64,000 bases of DNA from contig ONHF01000004.1 in the NCBI GenBank assembly GCA_900317555.1, positions 79,390-143,389 on the forward strand, in the 5' to 3' direction. Positions 50,770 through 58,850 of this stretch are shown piece after piece; the first letter of the stretch is position 1; each line of letters starts with the position of its first letter. A program made the translations under genes and the position numbers. A model generated the notes under the pieces. It made no database searches, was not told where the DNA came from, and saw only the letters and a list, made by a program, of their open reading frames with translations. Source of the stretch: an uncultured Lachnospiraceae bacterium. GTDB lineage: Bacteria > Bacillota > Clostridia > Lachnospirales > Lachnospiraceae.

Positions 50770-52757
50770 CAGTCCTTCATATAGAATTCGCACTCGTACC
50801 CGTCCGCCCGGAGCAGCAGCCCGGGGATCCACGGCGGCGTGCGCCCCATCTTCTCGCAGATTGCATCGACCGATGCGTCCATCGGGCATTCCGCGATGAT
50901 TTCGTCATGAACATGAGCGACAATCTGCACATCCTTCAGGGTATTCATGGCATAGCAGAGGATGTCGCGGCAGACGGCCTGGGTGATGTTCTCGACCAGC
51001 TTTCCGCCGAAGGTCTCGGTCCTCTCCCACTTCTTCGTCTGTCCGACGTTCATGTAGGTGATTGATTCCGATCCGAACCTGTTGATGCCCAGCCGCGGTT
51101 TAACATAAGAGAGCCTGCGTCCCGACGGCAGTTCGATGAAAAGCATTCCGCTCTCGCAGATGAAGCGGATCCCGCGGACGGATGTCGTCCTCCGCTCCCG
51201 AACGGCCGTCTTCGCAGCGAGGTCGACGTCGTGCCAGAAACGGACGATGTGCGGATTCGCCCGCCGCCAGGCGTCGACGATTGGCTGCAGTTCGTCGTCC
51301 TTCAGACCCATCTCCCGCGCGCCCATCGAGATCAGCGCGCCCGTCGCGCCGCCGTAGCCGCATGCCAGGGTCGCAATTTTCCCACGCTGCCTCAGTTCCG
51401 AGTTGACGCCGTGCTTCACTACGGGCTTGTGAAACATGGCCGATGCCGTGGCGCAGTACAGGTCCTCACCGCGTGCGAAGGCGTCGATCGTGTGCTGCTC
51501 GCCCGCAAGGAACGCGAGGCATCTCGCCTCGACAGAACTGTAGTCCGCGACGACGAACTTCATGCCCGGTTTTGGGATCAGCGCCGTCCGGATCAGCTCG
51601 CTGAGTACCTGGGGCACAGAATCATAAATAATATTCACGGCCTCGTAATCCCCCGTCTTCACAAGGCTGCGCGCCTCCGCGAGATCCGGCATGGAGTTGC
51701 GGTACAGGTTCTGCAGCTGCACGATGCGGCCGGAAAAGCGTCCGGAACGGTTTGCGCCGTAGAACTGCGTCATGCCGCGGATGCGGCCGTCACTGCAGGC
51801 CGCCGACTTCATGGCGATGTACTTCTTCACGGATGTCTTTGCCGCCTGCTGCCGGAGAAGAAGGACGTCCTTCACCTCTCCCTGCGCCGTCTTCAGAAGC
51901 TCCGCGACCTGCTTCTTACCGAGAGAATCTGCAGGGCAGCCGTGTTCCTTCAGCCAGGAAAGAAGCTGGACCGGAGAGTTCGGATTGGCAAGCCCGGTGA
52001 TCTCCCGCATCTGCCCCATCAGGTCCTGCTGACTCTGATCGTCAAGAATAATGGCGCTGTCCACCAGTTTTTTATCAATCAGCACTCCACGGTCGTTGAT
52101 CCGCTCGCTCATATGATATTCGTCCCAGACGGAATCCGGCACCGGATACTTCTTCAGCCGGTCCTTGACTCCCATCTCCGTGACGACGTCCCTGATATTG
52201 TAGGCGCAGAAGGTCGACCATTTCTCCGGTGCGTCTTCGGGCCGGTTGACGGTACGGTACCCGTTCGTCTTCGTCGGCCTGCAGGGAATGCAGAAGAAGC
52301 GGATCAGGTCACGGCCTTCCGTCATCTTCTGTTCCGTCAGATGAAGTGCTTTGCCGACCGCGTCAAGCGAGAGCGGAAGTCCCAGGTATGCGGACCATAC
52401 CATGCTGCACTTCCATCCTTCCGGATCGAGGTAGTTTCCCGTACTGTCTCCCGGCGGGCCGTAGCCTTTGAAGATGTCCGGCCGGTGCCTTCTCAGCCAA
52501 GTCGATGAGGCGATCCGTTCGAACGAGGCATTGAAGGCCCACTTCTCAACCTTTGGATCCGCCAGCGCCCGGAGGATGTCGTCCGGCGGCAGGTCGCCCC
52601 TCGTAAAGTCGTACTGGACGACCGGTCCGTCATTGACAGACACGCCCATGAGGAGGATCCGTGAAGCCGGGGACTCCCAGTAGCGGTAGGCGCCGCACTT
52701 CCGGATGTCCTGATCGGAGAAGGACTCGTAGTCCAGGGACATTTTTTCAATTTCCAT
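50769..52757 (-). CDS. Phage DNA polymerase, family A
   Basis: A 662-aa protein starting MEIEKMSLDYESFSDQDI; ATG at 52757 is chosen because GGAGG ends seven bases upstream. The N-terminal region has a DnaQ-like LDYESFS.D metal motif. The polymerase domain shows motif A VVADYSSVEARCLAFLAGE near residue 400, motif B (RQRGKIATLACGYGGATGAL) near 465 and motif C AHVHDEII near 612. It replicates phage DNA together with VapE and the SSB-like protein. Confidence 0.95.
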   Translation of the reverse strand: MEIEKMSLDYESFSDQDIRKCGAYRYWESPASRILLMGVSVNDGPVVQYDFTRGDLPPDDILRALADPKVEKWAFNASFERIASSTWLRRHRPDIFKGYGPPGDSTGNYLDPEGWKCSMVWSAYLGLPLSLDAVGKALHLTEQKMTEGRDLIRFFCIPCRPTKTNGYRTVNRPEDAPEKWSTFCAYNIRDVVTEMGVKDRLKKYPVPDSVWDEYHMSERINDRGVLIDKKLVDSAIILDDQSQQDLMGQMREITGLANPNSPVQLLSWLKEHGCPADSLGKKQVAELLKTAQGEVKDVLLLRQQAAKTSVKKYIAMKSAACSDGRIRGMTQFYGANRSGRFSGRIVQLQNLYRNSMPDLAEARSLVKTGDYEAVNIIYDSVPQVLSELIRTALIPKPGMKFVVADYSSVEARCLAFLAGEQHTIDAFARGEDLYCATASAMFHKPVVKHGVNSELRQRGKIATLACGYGGATGALISMGAREMGLKDDELQPIVDAWRRANPHIVRFWHDVDLAAKTAVRERRTTSVRGIRFICESGMLFIELPSGRRLSYVKPRLGINRFGSESITYMNVGQTKKWERTETFGGKLVENITQAVCRDILCYAMNTLKDVQIVAHVHDEIIAECPMDASVDAICEKMGRTPPWIPGLLLRADGYECEFYMKD

Positions 52758-52816
52758 GTGCACCTCCAGCCGAAAAAGAGCGGGCTTCCGCCCGCCCTCC
52801 TTCTCATTGTTCAGTT

Positions 52817-52972
52817 TTAATGCGTCTCCGCTGTCCGCTTGTGCGCATGCTTCCGGAAGAATCCGACGATGCCCTTCACAAGCCAGTAGAGTCCGTAGAA
52901 ATCAAATGCCAGTGCCGCGCCAAGACCGCTCGACAGAAGGAATTCCCTCGCAAATTCATAATATGCGTTCAT
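52817..52972 (-). CDS. Small membrane protein (51 aa)
   Basis: MNAYYEFAREFLLSSGLG..., with a hydrophobic stretch at residues ~12-40 (LGAALAFDFYGLYWLVKGIVGFF) and a basic His/Lys/Arg tail. The upstream AAAGGAC is weak. It lies between the SSB-like protein and DNA polymerase in the same direction. Function unknown. Confidence 0.55.
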   Translation of the reverse strand: MNAYYEFAREFLLSSGLGAALAFDFYGLYWLVKGIVGFFRKHAHKRTAETH

Positions 52973-53027
52973 CAGGCTTTGTCCTTTCCGGGACTGCAGG
53001 CTTTACCCCGCAGTCCCTTCACATTTG

Positions 53028-53609
53028 TCAGGAGAGGAAATCCTCGTCTCCGTCGTCATCGTCATCATCCGCATCCGCGAAATCATCCTCAGCGCGGCTG
53101 CGGCCTCCGAACGGCTTGCCGTCCTTCACCTTCTGAATGTTGTTCAGTCCGCAGGCGATGCCCTTCGAACCGTTGACGTTGTAAGCGTAGAAGGAGATGC
53201 TGACACGGGCATAGACGCCGGAGTACACCTCGCTGTGATCGAGGATCTCGTTGCGGTCGAGGTCGACGATGCCGGGTGCCATATAGGACTTGGCGGAGAT
53301 GAACCAGCATCCCGCGAATTCCGGCTGATCCGGGCGTTCCTCATCGCCGTCCCTGAGAGGCGTGCGGATGGCGGAAAGGGGAGGAACGCTCTTCCCGTTG
53401 CCCTTCAGCTTGGTCTTTCCCTCCTCGTAGGCTGCCTCGATGGCCGCGCGGATCTTCTCAAGCGTCTTCTCGTCGGTCTTCGGGATATTGAGGACGCAGG
53501 AATAAGCTTCCCTGCCCCCGTTCAGTCCCGGCTTCGGGGTCCATACATTTGCATAGCTGAGTCTCGTCTGTGCGCTTGTGATTACCTTTGTAGCTGCCTT
53601 GTTTTTCAT
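53028..53609 (-). CDS. DUF2815 ssDNA-binding-like protein
   Basis: A 193-aa protein. KVITSAQTRLSYANVWTPKPGLNGGREAYSCVLNIPK and EVYSGVYARVSISFYAYNVNGSKGIACGLNNIQKV are the DUF2815 signature. The acidic tail (DFADADDDDDDGDEDF) resembles the C-terminal tip of single-stranded DNA-binding proteins. It probably coats ssDNA in phage replication next to the polymerase and the DUF2800 nuclease. Confidence 0.92.
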   Translation of the reverse strand: MKNKAATKVITSAQTRLSYANVWTPKPGLNGGREAYSCVLNIPKTDEKTLEKIRAAIEAAYEEGKTKLKGNGKSVPPLSAIRTPLRDGDEERPDQPEFAGCWFISAKSYMAPGIVDLDRNEILDHSEVYSGVYARVSISFYAYNVNGSKGIACGLNNIQKVKDGKPFGGRSRAEDDFADADDDDDDGDEDFLS

Positions 53610-53621
53610 GATGTTTTCTCC

Positions 53622-54749
53622 TTAATCATCAAAGTCTTCCTGTGCCGTTGATACATTGAGTTCCGGCCGCCTGTCCGTGTCGGGGACAAGGGTCGGTCTG
53701 CCCGGAGGCTTGTCAACGAAGCCGTCCAGGAGTTCCTCGAACTTCTGCTTTCCGAGCATCGAGGTCATGGCCGTGATGCCCTTCAGCTTCCGCTCGTATG
53801 GATCAAAGCCCGCGCCGCTGACCGCCTCCGCCACCGCCTTTTCATCGGTGTACTTCCGTGTCGAGCGTCCGGCGACAAGCTTGTGACCTTTCCATTTCTT
53901 TCCCCTGAGTGCCTCCTGCAGGGCGTATGCCTGCACATCGGATACCCAGGATGCCAGTTCCGCGGACCGGTCGAGAATGGCCTCAATCTCCTCGTCCTCA
54001 AGGGTGTCCGGCATGGCGAAGTCGTACCGGGCGAGTTCGAGATTGTATTCTGCCCTCTTCCGGCAGACGTTCCGGATCTTGCAGAACCGGCAGTGCGGTC
54101 CTGCTCTGTACTCGCCTTCTCCGCGCCAGGCCAGCTGCGCAGCCGGCTTCAGAACTTCTTCTGCCCACCGGAACATGTCCTCCCGGGGCATCTCGAAGAT
54201 GCTGACATTGTCCTTGCGCGGCTGAAAGATGCACATCCGCACCGTGTCGATGTCATAGATGCCGTCGAAGAGGAGGCACATGCCAAGGCCATAGCACATG
54301 AGCTGGGTGTTATGGTCCGCCGAAACTTCGACGCCCTCGCCATGTTTGTAGTCGATGACCGCCGAGGTGCCGTCCGCCGCGATGATGCAGTCCGCCGTTC
54401 CGAAGGATTCCGGGACATAAGCGGAAAGATCCAGGCGCTGCTCCACGAGGATGGTCGGGTCGCCGCAGTTTCTGCGGATCTCTTCCGCCTGTTCTGTGAC
54501 GAACGCCGTGTACTCATCGGCGCACCGCTGCATTTCAGCATCATAATGTGCCAGCTTGTTTCGCGGGTTCCGGGCCTTCTGGCCGGCGGCCTTCTTCACC
54601 TGGAACTCGCAGAGGCTGTGCGCCTCCGTGCCAAGTTCGGCATATTCGCTCTGCTGATCCGGAACTTCCGCATTCTTCTGAGCCGAAGGCGGGCAGGCGA
54701 GCCAGCGTGCGCTGGCGGAAAGGGCAAGATATGCGTGCTTGTCAGGCAT
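53622..54749 (-). CDS. DUF2800 family nuclease (PD-(D/E)XK, Cas4/AddB-like)
   Basis: A 375-aa protein starting MPDKHAYLALSASARWLACPPSA. The core has GTEAHSLCEFQ (His motif), FGTADCIIAADGTSAVIDYKHGEGVEV (D...DYK active site) and a C-terminal cysteine set CRFCKIRNVC near residue 235, suggesting an Fe-S cluster as in Cas4-like nucleases. Usually paired with DUF2815 in Clostridia prophages, as here (12-nt gap). It probably acts in recombination-dependent replication. Confidence 0.9.
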   Translation of the reverse strand: MPDKHAYLALSASARWLACPPSAQKNAEVPDQQSEYAELGTEAHSLCEFQVKKAAGQKARNPRNKLAHYDAEMQRCADEYTAFVTEQAEEIRRNCGDPTILVEQRLDLSAYVPESFGTADCIIAADGTSAVIDYKHGEGVEVSADHNTQLMCYGLGMCLLFDGIYDIDTVRMCIFQPRKDNVSIFEMPREDMFRWAEEVLKPAAQLAWRGEGEYRAGPHCRFCKIRNVCRKRAEYNLELARYDFAMPDTLEDEEIEAILDRSAELASWVSDVQAYALQEALRGKKWKGHKLVAGRSTRKYTDEKAVAEAVSGAGFDPYERKLKGITAMTSMLGKQKFEELLDGFVDKPPGRPTLVPDTDRRPELNVSTAQEDFDD

Positions 54750-55113
54750 GGCCGAGTCCCTCCGCATCCTTCATGAGTTCAGAATAATGTGAAGGATCAA
54801 TCTCCTTCAGCCTGCTGCCGCCGTACTTTTCAAAGAGTTCACGGATTTCCTCCTTGTACCCCTCCTTCAGCTTGACGGCGAGCACCGCACGGACGTCTTC
54901 CTTTTTGACGGCTTTCTCCTGAACTTCTTCCGCCATCTCAGCGTCCTTTGTCTTTTCCGCAGCCCCGGCTGTCTTCTCAGAAGTGCCGTCAGGCGCTTCG
55001 GCCCCTGCGGCAAGCTGTCCGGCGATGCCGATCAGCTTCTCTCCGCAGGAGCGGAGTTCGGCCGCAAGCTTCTCATTTTCCTTCTCTGTCACTGGCTGTG
55101 CCTCCTTTTCCAT
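54742..55113 (-). CDS. Phage early protein, unknown
   Basis: A 123-aa protein. The N-terminal half is coiled and Glu/Lys/Ala-rich; the C-terminal VRAVLAVKLKEGYKEEIRELFEKYGGSRLKEIDPSHYSELMKDAEGL module is common in Clostridia phages beside DUF2800 (it is sometimes given the unhelpful name rrp5-like). It overlaps the DUF2800 gene start. Possibly an accessory for the replication nuclease; unproven. Confidence 0.75.
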   Translation of the reverse strand: MEKEAQPVTEKENEKLAAELRSCGEKLIGIAGQLAAGAEAPDGTSEKTAGAAEKTKDAEMAEEVQEKAVKKEDVRAVLAVKLKEGYKEEIRELFEKYGGSRLKEIDPSHYSELMKDAEGLGHA

Positions 55114-55222
55114 TCTTCAGTTTTTCCGCCATGCGGTCGGCGATGACCGCGATCGCATGCAGGATTGTGCGCGGGTCGTTCCCGCCCCAGGAACCGATCC
55201 CTGTGATGTAAGCCGAATGCAT
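55073..55222 (-). CDS. Small early protein (49 aa)
   Basis: Starts MHSAYITGIGSWGGNDPR. The longer frame to 55297 would run through the bipartite motif, so the ATG at 55222 after GAAGGTGAGG is preferred. It overlaps the start of the next gene. Gly-rich N-terminus then a helix (TILHAIAVIADRMAEKL). Function unknown. Confidence 0.6.
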   Translation of the reverse strand: MHSAYITGIGSWGGNDPRTILHAIAVIADRMAEKLKNGKGGTASDREGK

Positions 55223-55271
55223 TGTCCTCACCTTCCTCTCTGTCTGCTGCCCTTTCGGCTTCCTCACTGCT

Positions 55272-55661
55272 TCAAGGACAGCTGCTGTCGGATTCACAAC
55301 CGAATTCCGAAAAAATCTTTTCCGCGTCCCAGGTCTCCGGCCGGCCGAAGCATTCTGCGGCGAGGATGACGTCTTCCGCCGTGAGGCTGTCGAATTCGTC
55401 GTCGCTGTGGTCGCCCATGAGAAGCATGTTCCCGGCGTAGATGTCGAGAATCTTCCCGTCGGAGTCCCTTACCGACCGGTTCAGGGGAAGGCCGTCCAGC
55501 TTTCCCGTCTCGCTGACCGCGACGCAGATGCCGTCGCCGATCGGCCAGGTGAATTCGGCCGGACCGCCGACAAGTTCGCGGATCCGCTTCCCGGTCGGTT
55601 CGATGCAGATCAGTTCCGGCTCCTTGCCGGGTTCGATCAGCATGGCTGCAATGTTCTTCAT
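55272..55661 (-). CDS. DUF3846-like protein
   Basis: A 129-aa protein starting MKNIAAMLIEPGKEPELI, after AAGGAGGTGCG. The segments GPAEFTWPIGDGICVAV, GLPLNRSVRD.DGKILDIYAGNMLLMG and the conserved LTAEDVILAAECF fit DUF3846, often found in mobile elements and phages. Its last codons lie within the bipartite motif copy C. It is itself preceded by copy D. Confidence 0.8.
   Translation of the reverse strand: MKNIAAMLIEPGKEPELICIEPTGKRIRELVGGPAEFTWPIGDGICVAVSETGKLDGLPLNRSVRDSDGKILDIYAGNMLLMGDHSDDEFDSLTAEDVILAAECFGRPETWDAEKIFSEFGCESDSSCP
55273..55300 (-). promoter_or_regulatory. Bipartite prophage motif, copy C
   Basis: GTTGTGA, 13 nt, TGTCCTTG on the minus strand, followed by AAGCAGTGA like copy B. 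The AT-rich tract GATTTTTTC lies upstream. It overlaps the 3' end of the DUF3846-like gene and ends 50 nt before the 49-aa ORF. Confidence 0.75.
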
Positions 55662-55696
55662 TTCGCACCTCCTTCTGCAGTACCTCTGCAGAATTA

Positions 55697-55724
55697 CAAG
55701 GACAGGGGATTGCCTTTTCACAAC
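55697..55724 (-). promoter_or_regulatory. Bipartite prophage motif, copy D
   Basis: GTTGTGA, 13 nt, TGTCCTTG on the minus strand; ATATTATTC lies upstream as in copy A. It ends 35 nt before the DUF3846-like start. Confidence 0.75.
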
Positions 55725-55816
55725 TTTTCATGAATAATATTCGGGCAGGAGAATGTTCTGCCCGCCGCGGCCCGCACCCGGCGAAGCCGGATGATTCCTC
55801 TGCGCGGGCCTGCGAT

Positions 55817-55847
55817 AAAAAAGCCCCCGGACCATTGCCGGCCCGGG
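55817..55847 (-). terminator. Terminator of the sigma-like gene
   Basis: On the minus strand CCCGGGCC pairs with GGTCCGGG (one G-T), loop of 6 nt, then GGC and TTTTTT. It is 27 nt after the sigma-like gene stop. Confidence 0.85.
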
Positions 55848-55874
55848 TACTTCAGGAGAATGCCGCCTGACGGA

Positions 55875-56342
55875 TTATCTGTAGTCCTTCAGCTTCTCAG
55901 CAAGCTTCTTCCAGACGCGCTGAAGAAGCTTTGATGCGCCCTGCTGCGTCATGCCGAGAGCAGCGCCGATGGCTGTGACGGTTTCGTCATCCGCATACAT
56001 GAGAGCCGCCTTCTTTTCCTTCGGTGGCAGTTCGTCGATGGCGCTGTGAAGCGCTTCGTACAGGATCTTCTGCTCCACGATGTCCTCGACAAGCGGACCG
56101 GGATCCTTCACATCGATGCCTTCCTCAAGCGTCTGCTCCAGGGAGTAGGGCTTTCCGCTGCGGAAGTATCTGCAGGCGGAGCAGTTGCCGTTGCAGCGGT
56201 TCCCTCCGGCTCCGATGCAGCGGCTGCGGCGTTCCTCGCTGCGCTGTGCATTGCGGACCGGCCGTACGTACGCCCGGTAGATATCTTCCGATACCTCCAC
56301 CTTCGTGCCCGCGATCGTCAGGTAGTACTTCTTCTGTTCCAT
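55875..56342 (-). CDS. Phage sigma-70 region 4-like protein with Cys cluster
   Basis: A 155-aa protein. The N-terminal domain has four cysteines (CIGAGGNRCNGNCSAC, about residues 42-57), a likely zinc site. The C-terminal half is a sigma-70 region 4 HTH (LPPKEKKAALMYADDETVTAIGAALGMTQQGASKLLQRVWKKLAEKL). No region 2 is present, so it is not a full sigma factor. It probably redirects or modulates host RNA polymerase at early prophage promoters; the four bipartite motifs are candidate targets (inference). It is monocistronic, with its own terminator. Confidence 0.85.
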   Translation of the reverse strand: MEQKKYYLTIAGTKVEVSEDIYRAYVRPVRNAQRSEERRSRCIGAGGNRCNGNCSACRYFRSGKPYSLEQTLEEGIDVKDPGPLVEDIVEQKILYEALHSAIDELPPKEKKAALMYADDETVTAIGAALGMTQQGASKLLQRVWKKLAEKLKDYR

Positions 56343-56668
56343 GATGTGCCCTTTCTGCCGGGCGTATGGGGCAGTCGGGACACATCGGAGAGTTTGAGGA
56401 CAGAGATGACCGGAGAATCGACAGGCCGAAAAAAAGGCGCACGAAACTGCGGTGGGTGCATCTCTGTTCCTTCTGCGGCATTGCTGCCGTATGTGGAACT
56501 TCTGTGCATCCCGCCGCCCTCATGCGCACTCGGACTTTGGAAAATTGTTTTTGAAGGATTCTCTTTCCTTCTGAAATCAGAATATCGCAGTCAGAAGATG
56601 GTGAAATCGACACCTCCTGTCGAGTCTCCTGAGCCGGAAAAGGGTGCAGAATACCGGTTTTTGAGCAT
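56343..56668. other. Non-coding control region upstream of the sigma-like gene
   Basis: No credible gene. It contains TCGACAGG at 56418-56425 and a 17-bp interrupted palindrome at 56607-56623. The promoter of the sigma-like gene must lie here. Short ORFs on both strands lack ribosome sites. Confidence 0.55.
56607..56623. promoter_or_regulatory. Operator-like palindrome TCGACA-N5-TGTCGA
   Basis: A perfect 6-bp inverted repeat with a 5-nt spacer (CCTCC) and no T-run. The same arms with the same spacing recur at 56739-56755, and a half site occurs at 56418. It is a candidate binding site for the prophage repressor, possibly the HTH part of the 674-aa protein. Confidence 0.5.
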
Positions 56669-56722
56669 AAAAAAAGAGCGGTAACCCGCCGGCAGACAAA
56701 CAGCCGGCGGAATACCGCCCTT
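56669..56722 (-). terminator. Strong terminator after the ImmA/IrrE-HTH gene
   Basis: On the minus strand GGGCGGTAttCCGCCGGC pairs with GCCGGCGGgtTACCGCTC around a 9-nt loop, then TTTTTTT. Confidence 0.85.
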
Positions 56723-56738
56723 TCAGGTTTTTGAAAAA

Positions 56739-56755
56739 TCGACAGGACCTGTCGA
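56739..56755. promoter_or_regulatory. Palindrome TCGACAGGACCTGTCGA (operator or terminator stem)
   Basis: A perfect 8-bp inverted repeat around one A, flanked by AAAAA and TTTTTT. It shares TCGACA-N5-TGTCGA with the site at 56607. It lies 27 nt after the stop of the 674-aa gene, so it could also act as a bidirectional terminator hairpin. Confidence 0.55.
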
Positions 56756-56781
56756 CTTTTTTCTGGTTTTATGAAATTTTT

Positions 56782-58806
56782 TTATAAGGGAGCCGCTCCA
56801 CACTCGCTGATGTATTTCTTTACGTTCTCAACGGTGTCTCCGTACTTATACATCAGGGCTGAGTCATAGACGACGTTGTCATCGCAGTTCAGCGTCAGCG
56901 GGCATCCGGCATCAGTCAGGATCTTGGTACTCGCCTTGTATGGAAGGTGCAGGGCAAGGCAGATCAGAATAAGCGTATGCTGATTGATATGCTCGCCGTT
57001 GATGCAGCGGCTGACCGTTTCCTTGTTGATCCCGGTCCGATCTGCGATTTCCTGGAACGTGATCTTGATCACGGAGTCCGTACGAAGCTTCTTTTTCTTT
57101 GCAATCTCCCTGTAGGTCATTGTCTCGTGCAGTCTGGCGACCTCCTCTGCCGGAATGCCCGACCGGTCTACGACATCCTTGTAGGACATCTCCTCGCGCC
57201 ATTCCATCCCTTTGCTGAGTGACCTCTTATAATCACCGTCCAGGGATTTTACGAATTTGTTTTCCTCCAACAGGATTGCCTTCCGAATCTGTTTCTGCTT
57301 TTCATCAGAGGAGTTCCGATACGGTCCGTTGTAGGAGAACGTAAAAGTGATCGGCGTCGCCTCGTCGCGGTCCAGAAAGCATTCACTGTGATAGCGCTCG
57401 CCGTATCTTGTCTCGATGGAGAGGTCAAATACGAGGCAGCATTCCTCCATATGAGTCCGCGCGTAATGGGTAAGAATGCTTCCGCCGTCCTCATCATATT
57501 CGATATACAGCGGGTTATTGAGAACGAAGTGATTTTCAACGAACTGAAACTCTCCGTCGGCTCCCGGCTTCAGCAGATCCGGGTTGGAATAGATCTGATA
57601 GACTGCCTCGTGTGCGCTGAGCGTGAATGTCTGATTGGACTTGAGGACACCTTTGACACCGGTTCTGTACGGCCGGACGTAGCCGCCGTCAACATAGATC
57701 TTTGCGCCGGCCGCCTCATCGTAACCGAGATCAATCAGGCGGATCTTGGCTGCCGTCATGGATACGCAGAATTCTTCCGCCAATGTCTCGATCATCGTGT
57801 CAATGAGATCGATGACGTCATAACCGAGTTTTTCCCGCCTGTAGATGGAGATCAGCTGTTCCGCCCGCTTCCTGAATGCCGTGCGGGGCATCTGTATCCG
57901 CGGGGCAAGGGCATTCGCCTGCCACTCCATCCAGTCCACGGCATCATTGCCGGAATGTCCCGGGATTCCTCCGGAGACCTCGCAGCTGACATTGGAAAGA
58001 CTCTGATCGTAAAGACGCGCAAGGGCAAACGCCTTCCGGTGACATGCCCAGTGAACGCATTCATGGATAATCGTGTTGTTGAATGCGCCGAGGTTGCGCA
58101 TGAAGAAGACATTCGGATCGATGATGACGGTACGGGCCGGAATCCGCTCAGTCACCATGCACTCCTTTTCGGCATCATAGAGTTCGGTTTCACATTCCCG
58201 GAAGAAGCTGCGGCCGAAGATGGAACAGTCCTCCGAGATCTGCTGCTTCCGCACGGTAAGCCCGAGTGCCCGTGCCACCTCCCCCGGATCGACCCAGCAG
58301 GGTTCGAGCAGCGCCTTCGGATAATAGGATCTCAGAAAGTCTTCAGCGATATCGTCAAGCCGTGCCCGGCTGATCACCGGAACCAGGGAATCGTCAAGTG
58401 CCTCCCTGGACCGGCTCTTTCCGTCGTATTCCCTGACGGAATCGATGGAGAAATCCTTCAGGTCCCTGTCCAGATCTCCGCTGCAGGAAGCCATGAGCCA
58501 AAATGTTATCTCTTCGTAGTCATCATAATGATGGTTGGCATCCGGAACTGTGATGAAGACCGACAGCGCGACGTCGAAGCGGATCTGCATGCCCGGCGCA
58601 TCTTTCGCCCAGACATGCTCGACCTTGACCTCCTGAAGTTCGGGCTCTCCCGGCGCATGGATGTTGTTGAAATCGTAATCGTCCGGATCCCAGCTGTCTT
58701 CGAGATACTCTTCTGCAGCTTCCTCGAACTCGCTGCTGAATGTGTTCTCCACATATTCAGTGAATGAACGGCTCTTCTTTCCCATACTACCCCCAATACT
58801 GTTCAT
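56782..58806 (-). CDS. ImmA/IrrE-type metalloprotease fused to HTH regulator
   Basis: A 674-aa protein. The N-terminal ~190 residues are acidic and unassigned (SFTEYVENTFSSEFEEAAEEYLEDSW...). A zinc-protease region near residue 248 shows NNTIIHECVHWACHRKAF (HExxH, with the WQANALAP segment downstream giving the third ligand zone), as in ImmA/IrrE proteases that cut phage repressors. A C-terminal XRE-type HTH near 595-640 (ITFQEIADRTGINKETVSRCINGE) is preceded by a second HTH-like stretch (TYREIAKKKKLRTDSV). Fusion of protease and DNA-binding parts in so large a protein is unusual. It may sense damage and control the prophage or the neighbouring defence genes (inference). Alternative start: ATG at 58785. 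Confidence 0.8.
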   Translation of the reverse strand: MNSIGGSMGKKSRSFTEYVENTFSSEFEEAAEEYLEDSWDPDDYDFNNIHAPGEPELQEVKVEHVWAKDAPGMQIRFDVALSVFITVPDANHHYDDYEEITFWLMASCSGDLDRDLKDFSIDSVREYDGKSRSREALDDSLVPVISRARLDDIAEDFLRSYYPKALLEPCWVDPGEVARALGLTVRKQQISEDCSIFGRSFFRECETELYDAEKECMVTERIPARTVIIDPNVFFMRNLGAFNNTIIHECVHWACHRKAFALARLYDQSLSNVSCEVSGGIPGHSGNDAVDWMEWQANALAPRIQMPRTAFRKRAEQLISIYRREKLGYDVIDLIDTMIETLAEEFCVSMTAAKIRLIDLGYDEAAGAKIYVDGGYVRPYRTGVKGVLKSNQTFTLSAHEAVYQIYSNPDLLKPGADGEFQFVENHFVLNNPLYIEYDEDGGSILTHYARTHMEECCLVFDLSIETRYGERYHSECFLDRDEATPITFTFSYNGPYRNSSDEKQKQIRKAILLEENKFVKSLDGDYKRSLSKGMEWREEMSYKDVVDRSGIPAEEVARLHETMTYREIAKKKKLRTDSVIKITFQEIADRTGINKETVSRCINGEHINQHTLILICLALHLPYKASTKILTDAGCPLTLNCDDNVVYDSALMYKYGDTVENVKKYISECGAAPL

Positions 58807-58850
58807 AGCTTCCTCGAGGCTCGGCAGGTTCTGCCTGCTGTATTATTCAG

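Noticed and set aside
57388-58767. Plus-strand frame (459 codons) opposite the ImmA-HTH gene
   Set aside because: Antisense shadow without ribosome site; the minus strand holds the HExxH and HTH motifs.
14829-58806. Stop-codon reassignment as explanation for the TerL stop
   Set aside because: Genes throughout the prophage end normally at TAA, TGA and TAG, and no other core gene shows an internal in-frame stop.
18701-58850. Recurring AT-rich string GAATAAT/ATTATTC through the prophage as a regulatory repeat
   Set aside because: Most copies fall inside genes as Tyr-Tyr-Ser, Ile-Ile-Leu or Asn-Ile-Ile codons. Only the copies tied to the bipartite motif or to gene leaders could matter.
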